DNA from: Deltaproteobacteria bacterium
GTDB lineage: Bacteria > Desulfobacterota > Binatia > Binatales > Binataceae
DNA length: 8,694 nucleotides
Assembly: GCA_003161515.1 (NCBI GenBank)
Contig: PMOH01000075.1
Location: 9,402 to 18,095 of the forward strand
Direction: 5' to 3'
The position numbers and the translations under genes are program-made. Shown piece by piece: positions 1-6,054 of this stretch. Numbering within the stretch: the first letter of the stretch is position 1; each line of letters opens with the position of its first letter. A model generated the notes under the pieces. That model made no database searches. It worked only from the letters and a program-made list of their open reading frames with translations, and had not been told where the DNA came from.

Positions 1-2
1 AG

Positions 3-686
3 CCGGCGCGTACTCGCCGCGTGATGTTCGACATCGGCGCCGCCGGTCCGTGGGCGGGCGTGATGCTCGCGATACCCGCCGTCATCATCGGCCTCTACCT
101 TTCCGACGTGACGCCGCTCGACAAATCCGCCGGCGGTCTCGAGCTCGGCAACTCGCTCCTGTTCCTCGGCCTCTCACATCTGGTGCTCGGCGTCGATCCT
201 TCGACCGTCAATGTGAATCTCAATCCGATCGCATTCGCCGGATGGCTCGGGCTGTTCGTCACCACGCTGAACCTGCTGCCAGTCGGGCAGCTCGACGGCG
301 GCCACGTGATCTACGCGCTGTTCCCCCGTCGCCATCGCACGATCTCGGTGTTGTTCGTCATCTCATGCGTGCTGATGGTCCTTGTGCCGCTCGCGCTCGG
401 GGTCAGTTTCTGGGGCGGATGGCTGATCTGGGCAGTGCTCTCGATATTCCTGGGACTGGGACATCCGTCCACGATCGATCACGACACTCCCTTGAACCCG
501 CGCCGCGCTTTCGCCGCATGGGCCACCGTCGCGCTCTTTATCGTCACCTTCAGCCCGGTGCCGCTCGCATTTGTGCAGCCCGAAGCTCCGACGCCGACCC
601 CGGAAAACAGTCACAGCCAGGAAATAATCCATCACGCGCCGCACTACGACCAGATGCTGCGCCAACTCGGCCGTGTCAAAATCTGA
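3..686 (+). CDS. Site-2 protease family (M50) intramembrane zinc metalloprotease, 3' part
   Basis: The reading frame is open from the left edge, so the N-terminus, including the HEXXH zinc site expected in this family, lies outside the window. What remains (227 residues) shows a FDIGAAGPWAG stretch next to a hydrophobic helix. About 80 residues later comes NLLPVGQLDGGH, the NxxPxxxLDG signature whose Asp (codon 294-296) is the third zinc ligand of M50 peptidases. Further hydrophobic helices follow (about 350-465 and 520-575). The end is a hydrophilic tail rich in Pro, Thr and His. The family cuts transmembrane segments of substrates such as anti-sigma factors or signal remnants; the substrate here is unknown. 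It is 32 bp upstream of the dCMP deaminase on the same strand, so probably co-transcribed. The GTG-ATG at 21-26 sits inside the conserved region and is not the real start. Confidence 0.85.
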   Translation, partial: PARTRRVMFDIGAAGPWAGVMLAIPAVIIGLYLSDVTPLDKSAGGLELGNSLLFLGLSHLVLGVDPSTVNVNLNPIAFAGWLGLFVTTLNLLPVGQLDGGHVIYALFPRRHRTISVLFVISCVLMVLVPLALGVSFWGGWLIWAVLSIFLGLGHPSTIDHDTPLNPRRAFAAWATVALFIVTFSPVPLAFVQPEAPTPTPENSHSQEIIHHAPHYDQMLRQLGRVKI

Positions 687-706
687 TATCGTTTGATCGA
701 TCCATC

Positions 707-716
707 GAGGGGAAAG
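707..716 (+). promoter_or_regulatory. Ribosome binding site fixing the TTG start of the dCMP deaminase
   Basis: GAGGGGAAAG lies directly before TTG at 719, with GAGG 8 bases from the start codon. This supports the non-ATG start over the internal ATG at 779. That ATG would remove the conserved SWDxYFM segment. Confidence 0.6.
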
Positions 717-718
717 TA

Positions 719-1210
719 TTGGCCGAAAATCCGTCCAACACACCGAAGTCCCATCGTCCGAGCTGGGACCACTACTTCATGACGATTACGCGCGAGGTCG
801 CCGAGCGCTCGACCTGCCTGCGCGCGAAGGTCGGCGCCGTCATCGTGCGCGACCGCAGCATTCTTGCGACCGGTTACAACGGCTCCCCCGCGGGGCTGCC
901 GCATTGCACCGAAGTCGGATGCCTCATCTATGAATCGCGCACGCCCGACGGCGAAACCGAGCAGAACTGCTATCGCACCATCCACGCCGAAATAAACGCA
1001 ATCTCGCAAGCCGCGCGCAACGGCGCCGCCATCCGCGACGCCGACATCTACGTCACCCACACGCCGTGCATCCATTGCCTCAAGGTGCTCATCAACACCG
1101 GCGTCCGCACCGTGTACTACGCGCGTCCGTACAAGCTGCACACCGTCGCTGACATGCTGAAAGGCGCAAGCATAAAACTCGTCGAAGTCCCCGCCGCAGA
1201 ACCAGCATGA
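719..1210 (+). CDS. Deoxycytidylate (dCMP) deaminase, ComEB/Dcd-like
   Basis: This is a predicted cytosolic zinc enzyme converting dCMP to dUMP, feeding thymidylate synthesis (163 residues from the TTG start). Visible family signatures are RPSWDHYFM near the N-terminus, STCLRAKVGAVIV, ATGYNGSPAGLPHCTEVGC, then HAEINA (zinc ligand H89, proton-shuttle E91), and PCIHC (zinc ligands C117 and C120). Extra Cys/His at H62, C63, C68 and C84 fit the second, structural metal site seen in some bacterial and phage dCMP deaminases; that is inference. The TTG start is chosen because it has a good ribosome site and keeps the SWDxYFM motif. An open frame continues far upstream (to 50) but that part is a shadow of the protease gene. 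The stop overlaps the start of the HIT gene as ATGA (1207-1210), implying translational coupling. Confidence 0.9.
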   Translation: MAENPSNTPKSHRPSWDHYFMTITREVAERSTCLRAKVGAVIVRDRSILATGYNGSPAGLPHCTEVGCLIYESRTPDGETEQNCYRTIHAEINAISQAARNGAAIRDADIYVTHTPCIHCLKVLINTGVRTVYYARPYKLHTVADMLKGASIKLVEVPAAEPA

Positions 1211-1689
1211 CGTCCACGAAGCCCGCTTGCGGTATCTGCGCGATGATCGATCGCATCAAGGCCGGCAGTTTCCGCGATTTTGTTGCGGAGCTGAAAAGCT
1301 GCTACGTCATCCTCGGCGATCAACAATTCTATCGCGGCTACTGCGTCCTGCTCGCGAAACTCCACGCGACCGAACTCTACCTGATGCCCGCAGACTCAGC
1401 CCGTTTACTCTCCGACGAAATGCGCCTGGTCGCGGAGGCTATCGCCGCCGTCGTCAAGCCGTGGAAGATGAACTACGAATGCCTGGGAAATTCAGAACCG
1501 CACGTGCACTGGCATCTGTTGCCGCGCAACGAAAGCGAATCCGCCGAACTGCGGCGCGGACCCATCTGGCTGCGCCCCGAATCCGAACGAAAAGTAACCC
1601 TCGACGAAAATGATCGCCGCGCACTCATCAGCTCCATCCGCACGCAACTTCTTCTCCGCTTCCCCGATGCGCGCATCCCGACCAGCTAG
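1207..1689 (+). CDS. HIT-family nucleotide hydrolase/transferase
   Basis: A 160-residue protein with the histidine triad motif HVHWHLLPR (H99, H101, H103), preceded by NYECLGN with the conserved Asn. Early on it has CGIC (C8, C11), a CxxC pair common in Fhit/HinT-type HIT proteins. H101 is expected to be the nucleophile attacking the alpha-phosphate of nucleotide substrates such as Ap4A or AMP-amidates; the actual substrate cannot be read from the sequence. The gene starts inside the stop of the dCMP deaminase (ATGA), so the two nucleotide-related enzymes are probably made together. Its last 23 bp overlap the proposed start of the following cytochrome gene in another frame. The 40 or so residues after the triad are charged and variable, and look like the normal C-terminal tail of the family. 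Confidence 0.85.
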   Translation: MTSTKPACGICAMIDRIKAGSFRDFVAELKSCYVILGDQQFYRGYCVLLAKLHATELYLMPADSARLLSDEMRLVAEAIAAVVKPWKMNYECLGNSEPHVHWHLLPRNESESAELRRGPIWLRPESERKVTLDENDRRALISSIRTQLLLRFPDARIPTS

Positions 1690-1975
1690 CACAATCCCGC
1701 GCGCCGCGATGGCGCTCGCCCTATTCTCAATCCTCGTCACAGGATGCAAGCGCGCTTCGCTCCCCGACGCAGCCAGTCCCGGTGCGCAGCTCTATGTAAG
1801 TCGATGCGGCAATTGCCACGTGCCATACAATCCACACGAAATGACAGCCTCGATGTGGGACACGCAGGTCACAATGATGGAATCCAAAATTCAGGCAGCC
1901 GGCATGCCCGCGCTGACCTCCGACGAGCGCGAGTCCATCGTCGAATACCTGAAACGCAACGCCGGCACCGAATAA
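1667..1975 (+). CDS. Small lipoprotein c-type cytochrome (monoheme)
   Basis: A 102-residue protein (start at ATG 1667). Its N-terminus has arginines, then a hydrophobic stretch (about 14-24), then VTGC, a lipobox making C27 the likely lipidated Cys. The heme site is CGNCH (C47, C50, H51), and the distal ligand is probably M80 in AAGMPALTSDE, the usual class I pattern. It ends in a YLKRNAG helix. It is therefore expected to be lipid-anchored outside the inner membrane, carrying single electrons; partners are not visible. The start is uncertain: ATG 1667 overlaps the HIT gene by 23 bp, ATG 1709 would leave no basic N-region, and an upstream in-frame ATG at 1610 would lie deep in the HIT gene. 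No clear ribosome site precedes any of them, so coupling to HIT translation is plausible. Confidence 0.8.
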   Translation: MRASRPASTIPRAAMALALFSILVTGCKRASLPDAASPGAQLYVSRCGNCHVPYNPHEMTASMWDTQVTMMESKIQAAGMPALTSDERESIVEYLKRNAGTE

Positions 1976-1999
1976 CTTCGCGCAGACAACAGCCCTGCA

Positions 2000-2028
2000 T
2001 TGACTCTTAGACCCGGCTGGTCTTAAGT
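2000..2028 (+). promoter_or_regulatory. Hairpin/dyad with possible -35 element ahead of the CDGSH gene
   Basis: TTGACT (2000-2005) is followed at once by an interrupted inverted repeat, CTTAGACC (2006-2013), 5-base spacer, GGTCTTAAG (2019-2027), with one bulged T. The candidate -10, TTAAGT at 2023-2028 after a 17-base spacer, is a poor match. The hairpin is not followed by a T-run, so it is a weak terminator candidate for the cytochrome gene. It may instead be an operator or promoter dyad for the CDGSH gene 47 bp downstream. Confidence 0.25.
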
Positions 2029-2061
2029 GAGCCACAGGTAACACCGCACTAAAATCAACAC

Positions 2062-2068
2062 GAGGAAA
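2062..2068 (+). promoter_or_regulatory. Ribosome binding site of the CDGSH gene
   Basis: GAGGAAA sits 9 bases (from GAGG) before ATG 2075. It supports that ATG rather than the second in-frame ATG at 2084. Confidence 0.6.
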
Positions 2069-2074
2069 TTTTTC

Positions 2075-2278
2075 ATGGCTCGAATGATCAGACACGAAAA
2101 GAACTCACCCTACGAAGTCCCGGAAGGCACCGAGCTGCCGCTCTACATCTGCGCGTGCGGACTCTCGAAGAACAAACCTTTTTGCGACGGCTCGCACAAA
2201 AAAACGCGCGACGAAAACCCCACCGACACCTACATCTACGACGACACCGGCCGCGCCCGCGTCAAAACCGAATACTAA
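2075..2278 (+). CDS. CDGSH-type [2Fe-2S] iron-sulfur domain protein
   Basis: A 67-residue protein that is almost entirely one CDGSH zinc-finger-like domain. The cluster motif is CACGLSKNKPFCDGSH: ligands C26, C28, C37 and H41, the 3Cys-1His coordination typical of the mitoNEET/CDGSH family. It starts with basic residues and has no signal peptide or membrane anchor, so it is presumably a soluble cytoplasmic protein. The C-terminus (TYIYDDTGRARVKTEY) is short and charged. Bacterial single-domain members are small electron or cluster-transfer proteins with mostly unknown partners. The gene has its own ribosome site and stands 99 bp after the cytochrome gene and 77 bp before the glycosyltransferase, with a hairpin on each side, so it may be transcribed alone. 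Confidence 0.9.
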   Translation: MARMIRHEKNSPYEVPEGTELPLYICACGLSKNKPFCDGSHKKTRDENPTDTYIYDDTGRARVKTEY

Positions 2279-2305
2279 CTTCTGCCCTGCTCCTACTCTT
2301 CGCGA

Positions 2306-2337
2306 TTGTCCCCCTTCCCTCGAGGGAAGGGGTTAGG
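2306..2337. repeat. Interspersed palindromic repeat, copy 1 (possible terminator)
   Basis: It contains a perfect 22-bp palindrome (2311-2332, half-site CCCCTTCCCTC), able to fold into a 9-bp GC-rich stem with a TCGA loop. It sits 33 bp after the CDGSH stop and is followed by TTAGGTTT, so it could act as a terminator. A related sequence lies in the same orientation at 8172-8203. Six-frame shadows of both copies read PLPSxEG, typical of a dispersed short palindromic element seen in many GC-rich genomes. Confidence 0.6.
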
Positions 2338-2355
2338 TTTCCCTAGCCATTCGAA

Positions 2356-4350
2356 TTGAAACTCCCCGAAGAGATCACGCGAGCCGATTCCGAATCTTTC
2401 GCAGCACCCGCGAGCGAGGATCCTCGCGACTCTGACGCTCCTCCCGACTGGCTAACCTACATCGCCGAACCCCGCCACGCGTGGCCCATCCTCCTGATCG
2501 CCGGCGTCGCCCTCTATCTCGTAAATCTCGGCGGCTATCCGCTCTACACCAAGGGCGAGCCGCGCGAGGCCGTCACCGTCTTCGACATCGTCCACGGCGG
2601 CGGCGTCATTCTCCCCCAGCGCGCCGGCGTCGAGATTCCGTCCAAGCCACTCCTGATGCATTGGCTCGCCGCGCTCGTCTCGCTCGTCATCGGCGGCGTC
2701 AACGAATTCTCGGTGCGCCTGCCGTCCGCCGCCCTCGCCATCGCCGGCGTGATCGTTTGTTACTTCTATGTGCGCAAGTTGTTCGACAACGTGACCGCGC
2801 TCATCGCCGCGCTCATCCTCGCCACCACCTTTCAGTATCTGCAAGCCGCCACCGGCGCCCGCGTCGACATGACGCTGACCTTCTTCATGGAAGTCGCGTT
2901 CTTCGAATTTATTTTCATGGCCGAAGGACTGACGCGCCGCCGGATGCTCCTCTACGTTGCGATCGCGCTCGCAGTTTTGACCAAGGGTCCCATTGGTTTG
3001 ATCCTCCCGGGCCTCGTCGCCCTGATTTGGATCGCTCTCGAGAAGCGTTGGATCTTTCTAACTCAAATGAATCTGCTGCGCGGCGCGATAGTTGTGCTCG
3101 TGCTCGCCGGAGGATGGTACCTCGCGGCGCTGATTGAAGGTGGTCCCGATTTTTTCCGCAAGCAGATTCTCGCAGAAAATCTGCTACGCTTCGCTGGCGG
3201 AAGCGATTTCCACGAAGGCCACATCCATCCCTTCTATTACATGGAGCTCGCGCTCTTCGCCGGCTTCATGCCCTGGACAATCCTGCTGCCGATCGTAGGC
3301 ATCGAGGCAGCGCGCGCGCCGCTCACCGTCGACCCGCGCCTCAAATACATCTTCGTCTGGTTCGCGACCGTGCTGATCTTCTACAATCTCCCGCACAGCA
3401 AACGCGGCGTGTACCTGCTCTGCATGTATCCGGGTTTTGCAACTCTGATCGCGATTTACCTGCGACAAGCCATCGTGCGTCCCGCGTCGGCGCGCAGCTT
3501 CGTCCGCTGGCTCGCGCGATTGTCCGGCTTCACGATGCTGCTGCTCGGCAGCGCCGCGCTGGTTGCGTTCGCGATGCTCGCGACTTCTCCAAATCAGGTC
3601 GCCGATCTTCTACGAGCAGGAAATATTCGCGCACCAGCCTTCGCCCCAACTTTGACTTCAACCGTCGGCGCTCACTGGATCCTCGCGCTCGCGATGCCGC
3701 TGGCGGTCGTCGTACTCGGCGTCAGGTTGATCGTGAGCCGGCCGCGTCTAGAACGGATCGTTTTCACAATCGCGGCTGCAATGGTTTTCATCACGGTTAT
3801 TGTCAACGTCATCGTGGTGCCGGCCATCGCCAATACGCTCTCGCTCAAGGACTTTACCGATCACGCGATGAGAGTCGTGGACGACAATTCGATCGGCTAT
3901 CTCAATGCGCTCAACTATGACGTCGCCTTTTACAGCCGCCGCACGATTCCGATCGTCTCCCTGAAAGATCCCGACCTGCCCCGCTATCTGATCGCATGGC
4001 GCACGCTTTTCGACGCCCTTCCCGCGTCGAAGCGCAGCCGTTTCGAAATCGTGATCGTATCGAATCCGATTTCGCTCGACGGCACCGACGAGATGCTCCT
4101 GCTCCGCCAGCGCCCCGGCTCCCCAACTCCCCCGCCCAACCCCTCCGACGACTACATCCAGGCCGGTTCCTACGACAGCCCCTCTTTTCTGATCTCGCCA
4201 ACCGCTTTCACCAACCGCGGCAGCACATCAGCCGACGTACCGCGCAAACTCGCATCGCATATCCGCGTGATCTCAGACTCGTACAGATTCACCTCGATCA
4301 ACGTTCCGCCGCGCTGCTTCACTTCGAGTGCGAATCCCGCCGCTGGATAA
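2356..4350 (+). CDS. GT39/ArnT-like integral membrane glycosyltransferase
   Basis: A 664-residue multi-pass protein of the GT-C fold class that uses polyprenyl-phosphate sugars as donors; the acceptor (lipid A, protein or other glycan) is not determinable. Family marks are YTKGEPREA in the first external loop (E68, position of the catalytic acidic motif), IPSKPLLMHWL (K97, P98), RLPSA, ATGARVDMTLTFF (D171), LTKGPIG, and HSKRGVYLLCMYPG (349-360). I count about 12-14 hydrophobic helices between residues 42 and 490, then a roughly 110-residue soluble domain to residue 600. The N-terminal 35 residues are acidic and hydrophilic. TTG 2356 is chosen because a stop lies just upstream in frame (2344) and the next in-frame ATG (M101) is past the first motif; no good ribosome site is seen. 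Residues about 605-664 lie antisense to the Sir2 gene and look like unselected read-through (PSPTPPPNPSDD-like, no helix). Confidence 0.85.
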   Translation: MKLPEEITRADSESFAAPASEDPRDSDAPPDWLTYIAEPRHAWPILLIAGVALYLVNLGGYPLYTKGEPREAVTVFDIVHGGGVILPQRAGVEIPSKPLLMHWLAALVSLVIGGVNEFSVRLPSAALAIAGVIVCYFYVRKLFDNVTALIAALILATTFQYLQAATGARVDMTLTFFMEVAFFEFIFMAEGLTRRRMLLYVAIALAVLTKGPIGLILPGLVALIWIALEKRWIFLTQMNLLRGAIVVLVLAGGWYLAALIEGGPDFFRKQILAENLLRFAGGSDFHEGHIHPFYYMELALFAGFMPWTILLPIVGIEAARAPLTVDPRLKYIFVWFATVLIFYNLPHSKRGVYLLCMYPGFATLIAIYLRQAIVRPASARSFVRWLARLSGFTMLLLGSAALVAFAMLATSPNQVADLLRAGNIRAPAFAPTLTSTVGAHWILALAMPLAVVVLGVRLIVSRPRLERIVFTIAAAMVFITVIVNVIVVPAIANTLSLKDFTDHAMRVVDDNSIGYLNALNYDVAFYSRRTIPIVSLKDPDLPRYLIAWRTLFDALPASKRSRFEIVIVSNPISLDGTDEMLLLRQRPGSPTPPPNPSDDYIQAGSYDSPSFLISPTAFTNRGSTSADVPRKLASHIRVISDSYRFTSINVPPRCFTSSANPAAG

Positions 4351-4967
4351 ACCGTCGCTGAAGTCCCCGCCACGATCACCAGATCCGCCTTCGCTGAATG
4401 CTCCGCGCACATGTTCAGCACGTCGCCTGGAATCGGTTCGCCAAACGAAACCGTGTCCGACTTCAGCAACCCTTCACATCGCGGACACGCCGGCGGCAGC
4501 TTCTCGAGGCTGATCGCGTCGCCATGAAATCGCTTCCCGCATTCGAGGCATCGAATCAAAGTCCAGTTGCCATGGATCTCCGCGAGCGCCTTCTGCCCCG
4601 CCTGCTTGTGTAGGTCATCGACATTCTGAGTAATCACAAATCGCAGGACCCCCAACTGTTCCAACTCGACCAGCGCGAAATGGCCCGGATTCGGCTTCGC
4701 CACCGTCAGCGGTTTATACAGTTCGTCGTTGCGCTTGCTCAGACGCTCTTCCCAGGCCTTCTTCGGATCGGCCATGAAGCGCTGGAAGCCGTTCATCGGC
4801 GGCTCGCCGTACTTGGTCCATAGCCCGCCCGGCCCGCGAAACGGCGGTATTCCGCTTTCGACCGACAGCCCCGCACCCGTCAACGCGATCGCATAGCGCG
4901 CTGCCAGGATCGCATCCGCGGCTTCGCGAATTTTCTCGTCGCTCGCCCTCTCACTCGCTTTTTCCAT
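4170..4967 (-). CDS. Sir2-family NAD-dependent protein deacylase (sirtuin)
   Basis: A 265-residue cytosolic enzyme removing acyl groups from lysines at the cost of NAD+. All core motifs are present: GAGLSVESGIPPFRG (31-45, NAD binding), TQNVDDLH (113-120), catalytic H132 in EIHGN, two zinc CxxC pairs (C140/C143 and C161/C164), VSFGE (173-177), GTS (201-203) and EVN (225-227). The Tyr-x-x-Arg acyl-pocket pair of desuccinylase-type bacterial CobB is not evident: the matching stretch reads AWEERLSKR. Deacetylation or another acyl preference is therefore open. The gene lies 13 bp after the thioredoxin-like gene on the same strand, with a GAGGCGG ribosome site 8 bases (from the end of that run) upstream, so the pair is likely an operon. 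Its last 181 bp overlap the end of the opposite-strand glycosyltransferase; conserved Sir2 residues lie in that overlap, so this gene sets the sequence there. Confidence 0.92.
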   Translation of the reverse strand: MEKASERASDEKIREAADAILAARYAIALTGAGLSVESGIPPFRGPGGLWTKYGEPPMNGFQRFMADPKKAWEERLSKRNDELYKPLTVAKPNPGHFALVELEQLGVLRFVITQNVDDLHKQAGQKALAEIHGNWTLIRCLECGKRFHGDAISLEKLPPACPRCEGLLKSDTVSFGEPIPGDVLNMCAEHSAKADLVIVAGTSATVYPAAGFALEVKQRGGTLIEVNLYESEITRICDASLRGTSADVLPRLVKAVGEIRKEGLS

Positions 4968-4980
4968 TAGTCAGTCCGCC

Positions 4981-5961
4981 TCAATTGACTACGCACGAAA
5001 TAAACGTGAATGCGTATGCGGCCAGTCCTGCTGCCTCTGCTCGAATAGTTACCGAGCCCGAAACTACAGACTCATTCGCGACGAGACTGTACATCCGCGG
5101 ACTGTCGACCGTGATAAATCCGTGCTCACCTTCGAACTTCACATCGTCGCCTGCACGCTGACCAGCTTCCAGGACTATCGTTGCGCGCACGCTCACGCCC
5201 GCCGGCGGCGCCATCACCAGGTTGACGTCCTTCGCGGTGTACCTGAGCGAAATCGCGGCGCCAACTGCCTCGCTGCGTGCGCTTTCCTGCTCCACCCGCC
5301 ATCTGCCGGCGAGGTAGCTCATGCCTTCGACATGTGGCCCAGCGTCGCGATAGTCATGCGGCCGATCTCGAACAACCCCCTCGAAATTTCCGAATTGGCC
5401 GCGCGCATGACCGAGATACAACTCCGGCGTGACGCGATAACACACCGCGCCGGGCCGATCGCTGTCGCGCACCGGCTCCATCGGCGGCGGCAAACTCGCG
5501 GCAGGATTCAGTTCGCGGAGTAATCCTTGAATAGCTACTTCGGTTTCCTGGTACGCGCCTTCGCCGAAATGGTAATAACGAATGCGCCCCGTTGCATCGA
5601 CTAAGTATTTGGCCGGCCAGAAGCGATTCGAGTACGCCCGCCAGATTGCATATTCGTTGTCGAGCACGATCGGGTATTCCAAACCGAATCGCGCCGCCGC
5701 TTCCGCCACGTGCGATCCTTCCCGCGCGAAAGAAAATTCCGGCGCGTGCACTCCGACCACCACCAGCCCGCTGTTCTGATATCGTTTATTCCACGCCACC
5801 ACGTACGGCAGCGTTCGGATGCAATTGACGCAGGTGTAGTCCCAGAAATCGACCAGCACTACCGCTTTGTCGCGCAATGCCTTCAGGCTCACCGGCCCGT
5901 GCTGAATCCATTGCCCGCCATCCAGGTCTGGCGCCAATACTGTCTCGGACAATTGTGGCAT
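4981..5961 (-). CDS. DipZ-like thioredoxin-domain protein with C-terminal beta domain
   Basis: A 326-residue protein. Residues about 8-150 are a TlpA/DipZ-type thioredoxin fold with FWDYTCVNC (redox pair C44/C47), VGVHAPEF and a probable cis-Pro at P117 (FWPAKYLVD). Residues about 175-323 match the beta-rich C-terminal domain found after the thioredoxin domain in mycobacterial DipZ (TPELYLGHARG, GRWRVEQESA, AKDVNLVMAPP). Unlike full DipZ there is no CcdA-like membrane region, and I see no signal peptide, so it is predicted to be soluble and cytoplasmic; its reductant is unknown. The start at 5961 has GAGGAG 6 bases upstream and gives MPQLSETVLAPDL, a natural family start. An alternative ATG at 6030 adds 23 unconserved residues, lacks a ribosome site and would precede the likely promoter. 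The next gene is Sir2. Confidence 0.85.
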   Translation of the reverse strand: MPQLSETVLAPDLDGGQWIQHGPVSLKALRDKAVVLVDFWDYTCVNCIRTLPYVVAWNKRYQNSGLVVVGVHAPEFSFAREGSHVAEAAARFGLEYPIVLDNEYAIWRAYSNRFWPAKYLVDATGRIRYYHFGEGAYQETEVAIQGLLRELNPAASLPPPMEPVRDSDRPGAVCYRVTPELYLGHARGQFGNFEGVVRDRPHDYRDAGPHVEGMSYLAGRWRVEQESARSEAVGAAISLRYTAKDVNLVMAPPAGVSVRATIVLEAGQRAGDDVKFEGEHGFITVDSPRMYSLVANESVVSGSVTIRAEAAGLAAYAFTFISCVVN

Positions 5962-5967
5962 CTCGAT

Positions 5968-5973
5968 CTCCTC
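5968..5973 (-). promoter_or_regulatory. Ribosome binding site deciding the start of the DipZ-like gene
   Basis: On the - strand GAGGAG, then ATCGAG, then ATG (5961-5959). This favours the shorter protein over the ATG at 6030. Confidence 0.6.
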
Positions 5974-6021
5974 GATGGCCGCACGGTAGCACAGCTCCGG
6001 ATTCAGCTCGAAGTGGATTTG

Positions 6022-6048
6022 ACGATACATCTATCGCGCGCTAGTCAA
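6022..6048 (-). promoter_or_regulatory. Candidate promoter of the DipZ-like/Sir2 operon
   Basis: On the - strand TTGACT (6048-6043) and TATCGT (6027-6022) are separated by 15 bases, shorter than the ideal 17. Transcription would begin near 6015, about 54 bases ahead of ATG 5961 and after the alternative ATG at 6030. This is pattern matching only. Confidence 0.3.
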
Positions 6049-6054
6049 TCGATC

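Noticed and set aside
50..718. Long in-frame extension of the dCMP deaminase upstream to position 50
   Set aside because: The extension is an Arg-rich shadow of the M50 protease gene in another frame. The ribosome site and family motifs place the start at 719.
2452..2844. Antisense and alternate-frame open frames over the glycosyltransferase (such as 2452-2844, 2481-3137, 3184-3468, 3911-4201)
   Set aside because: Compositions rich in Arg or Asp/Glu are typical shadows of a GC-rich gene; no motifs, and the strong GT39 frame explains the DNA.
5710..6054. In-frame extension of the GNAT gene upstream to 5710
   Set aside because: It runs antisense through the thioredoxin motif region of the DipZ-like gene and has no acetyltransferase features; GTG 6055 gives a normal-length protein.
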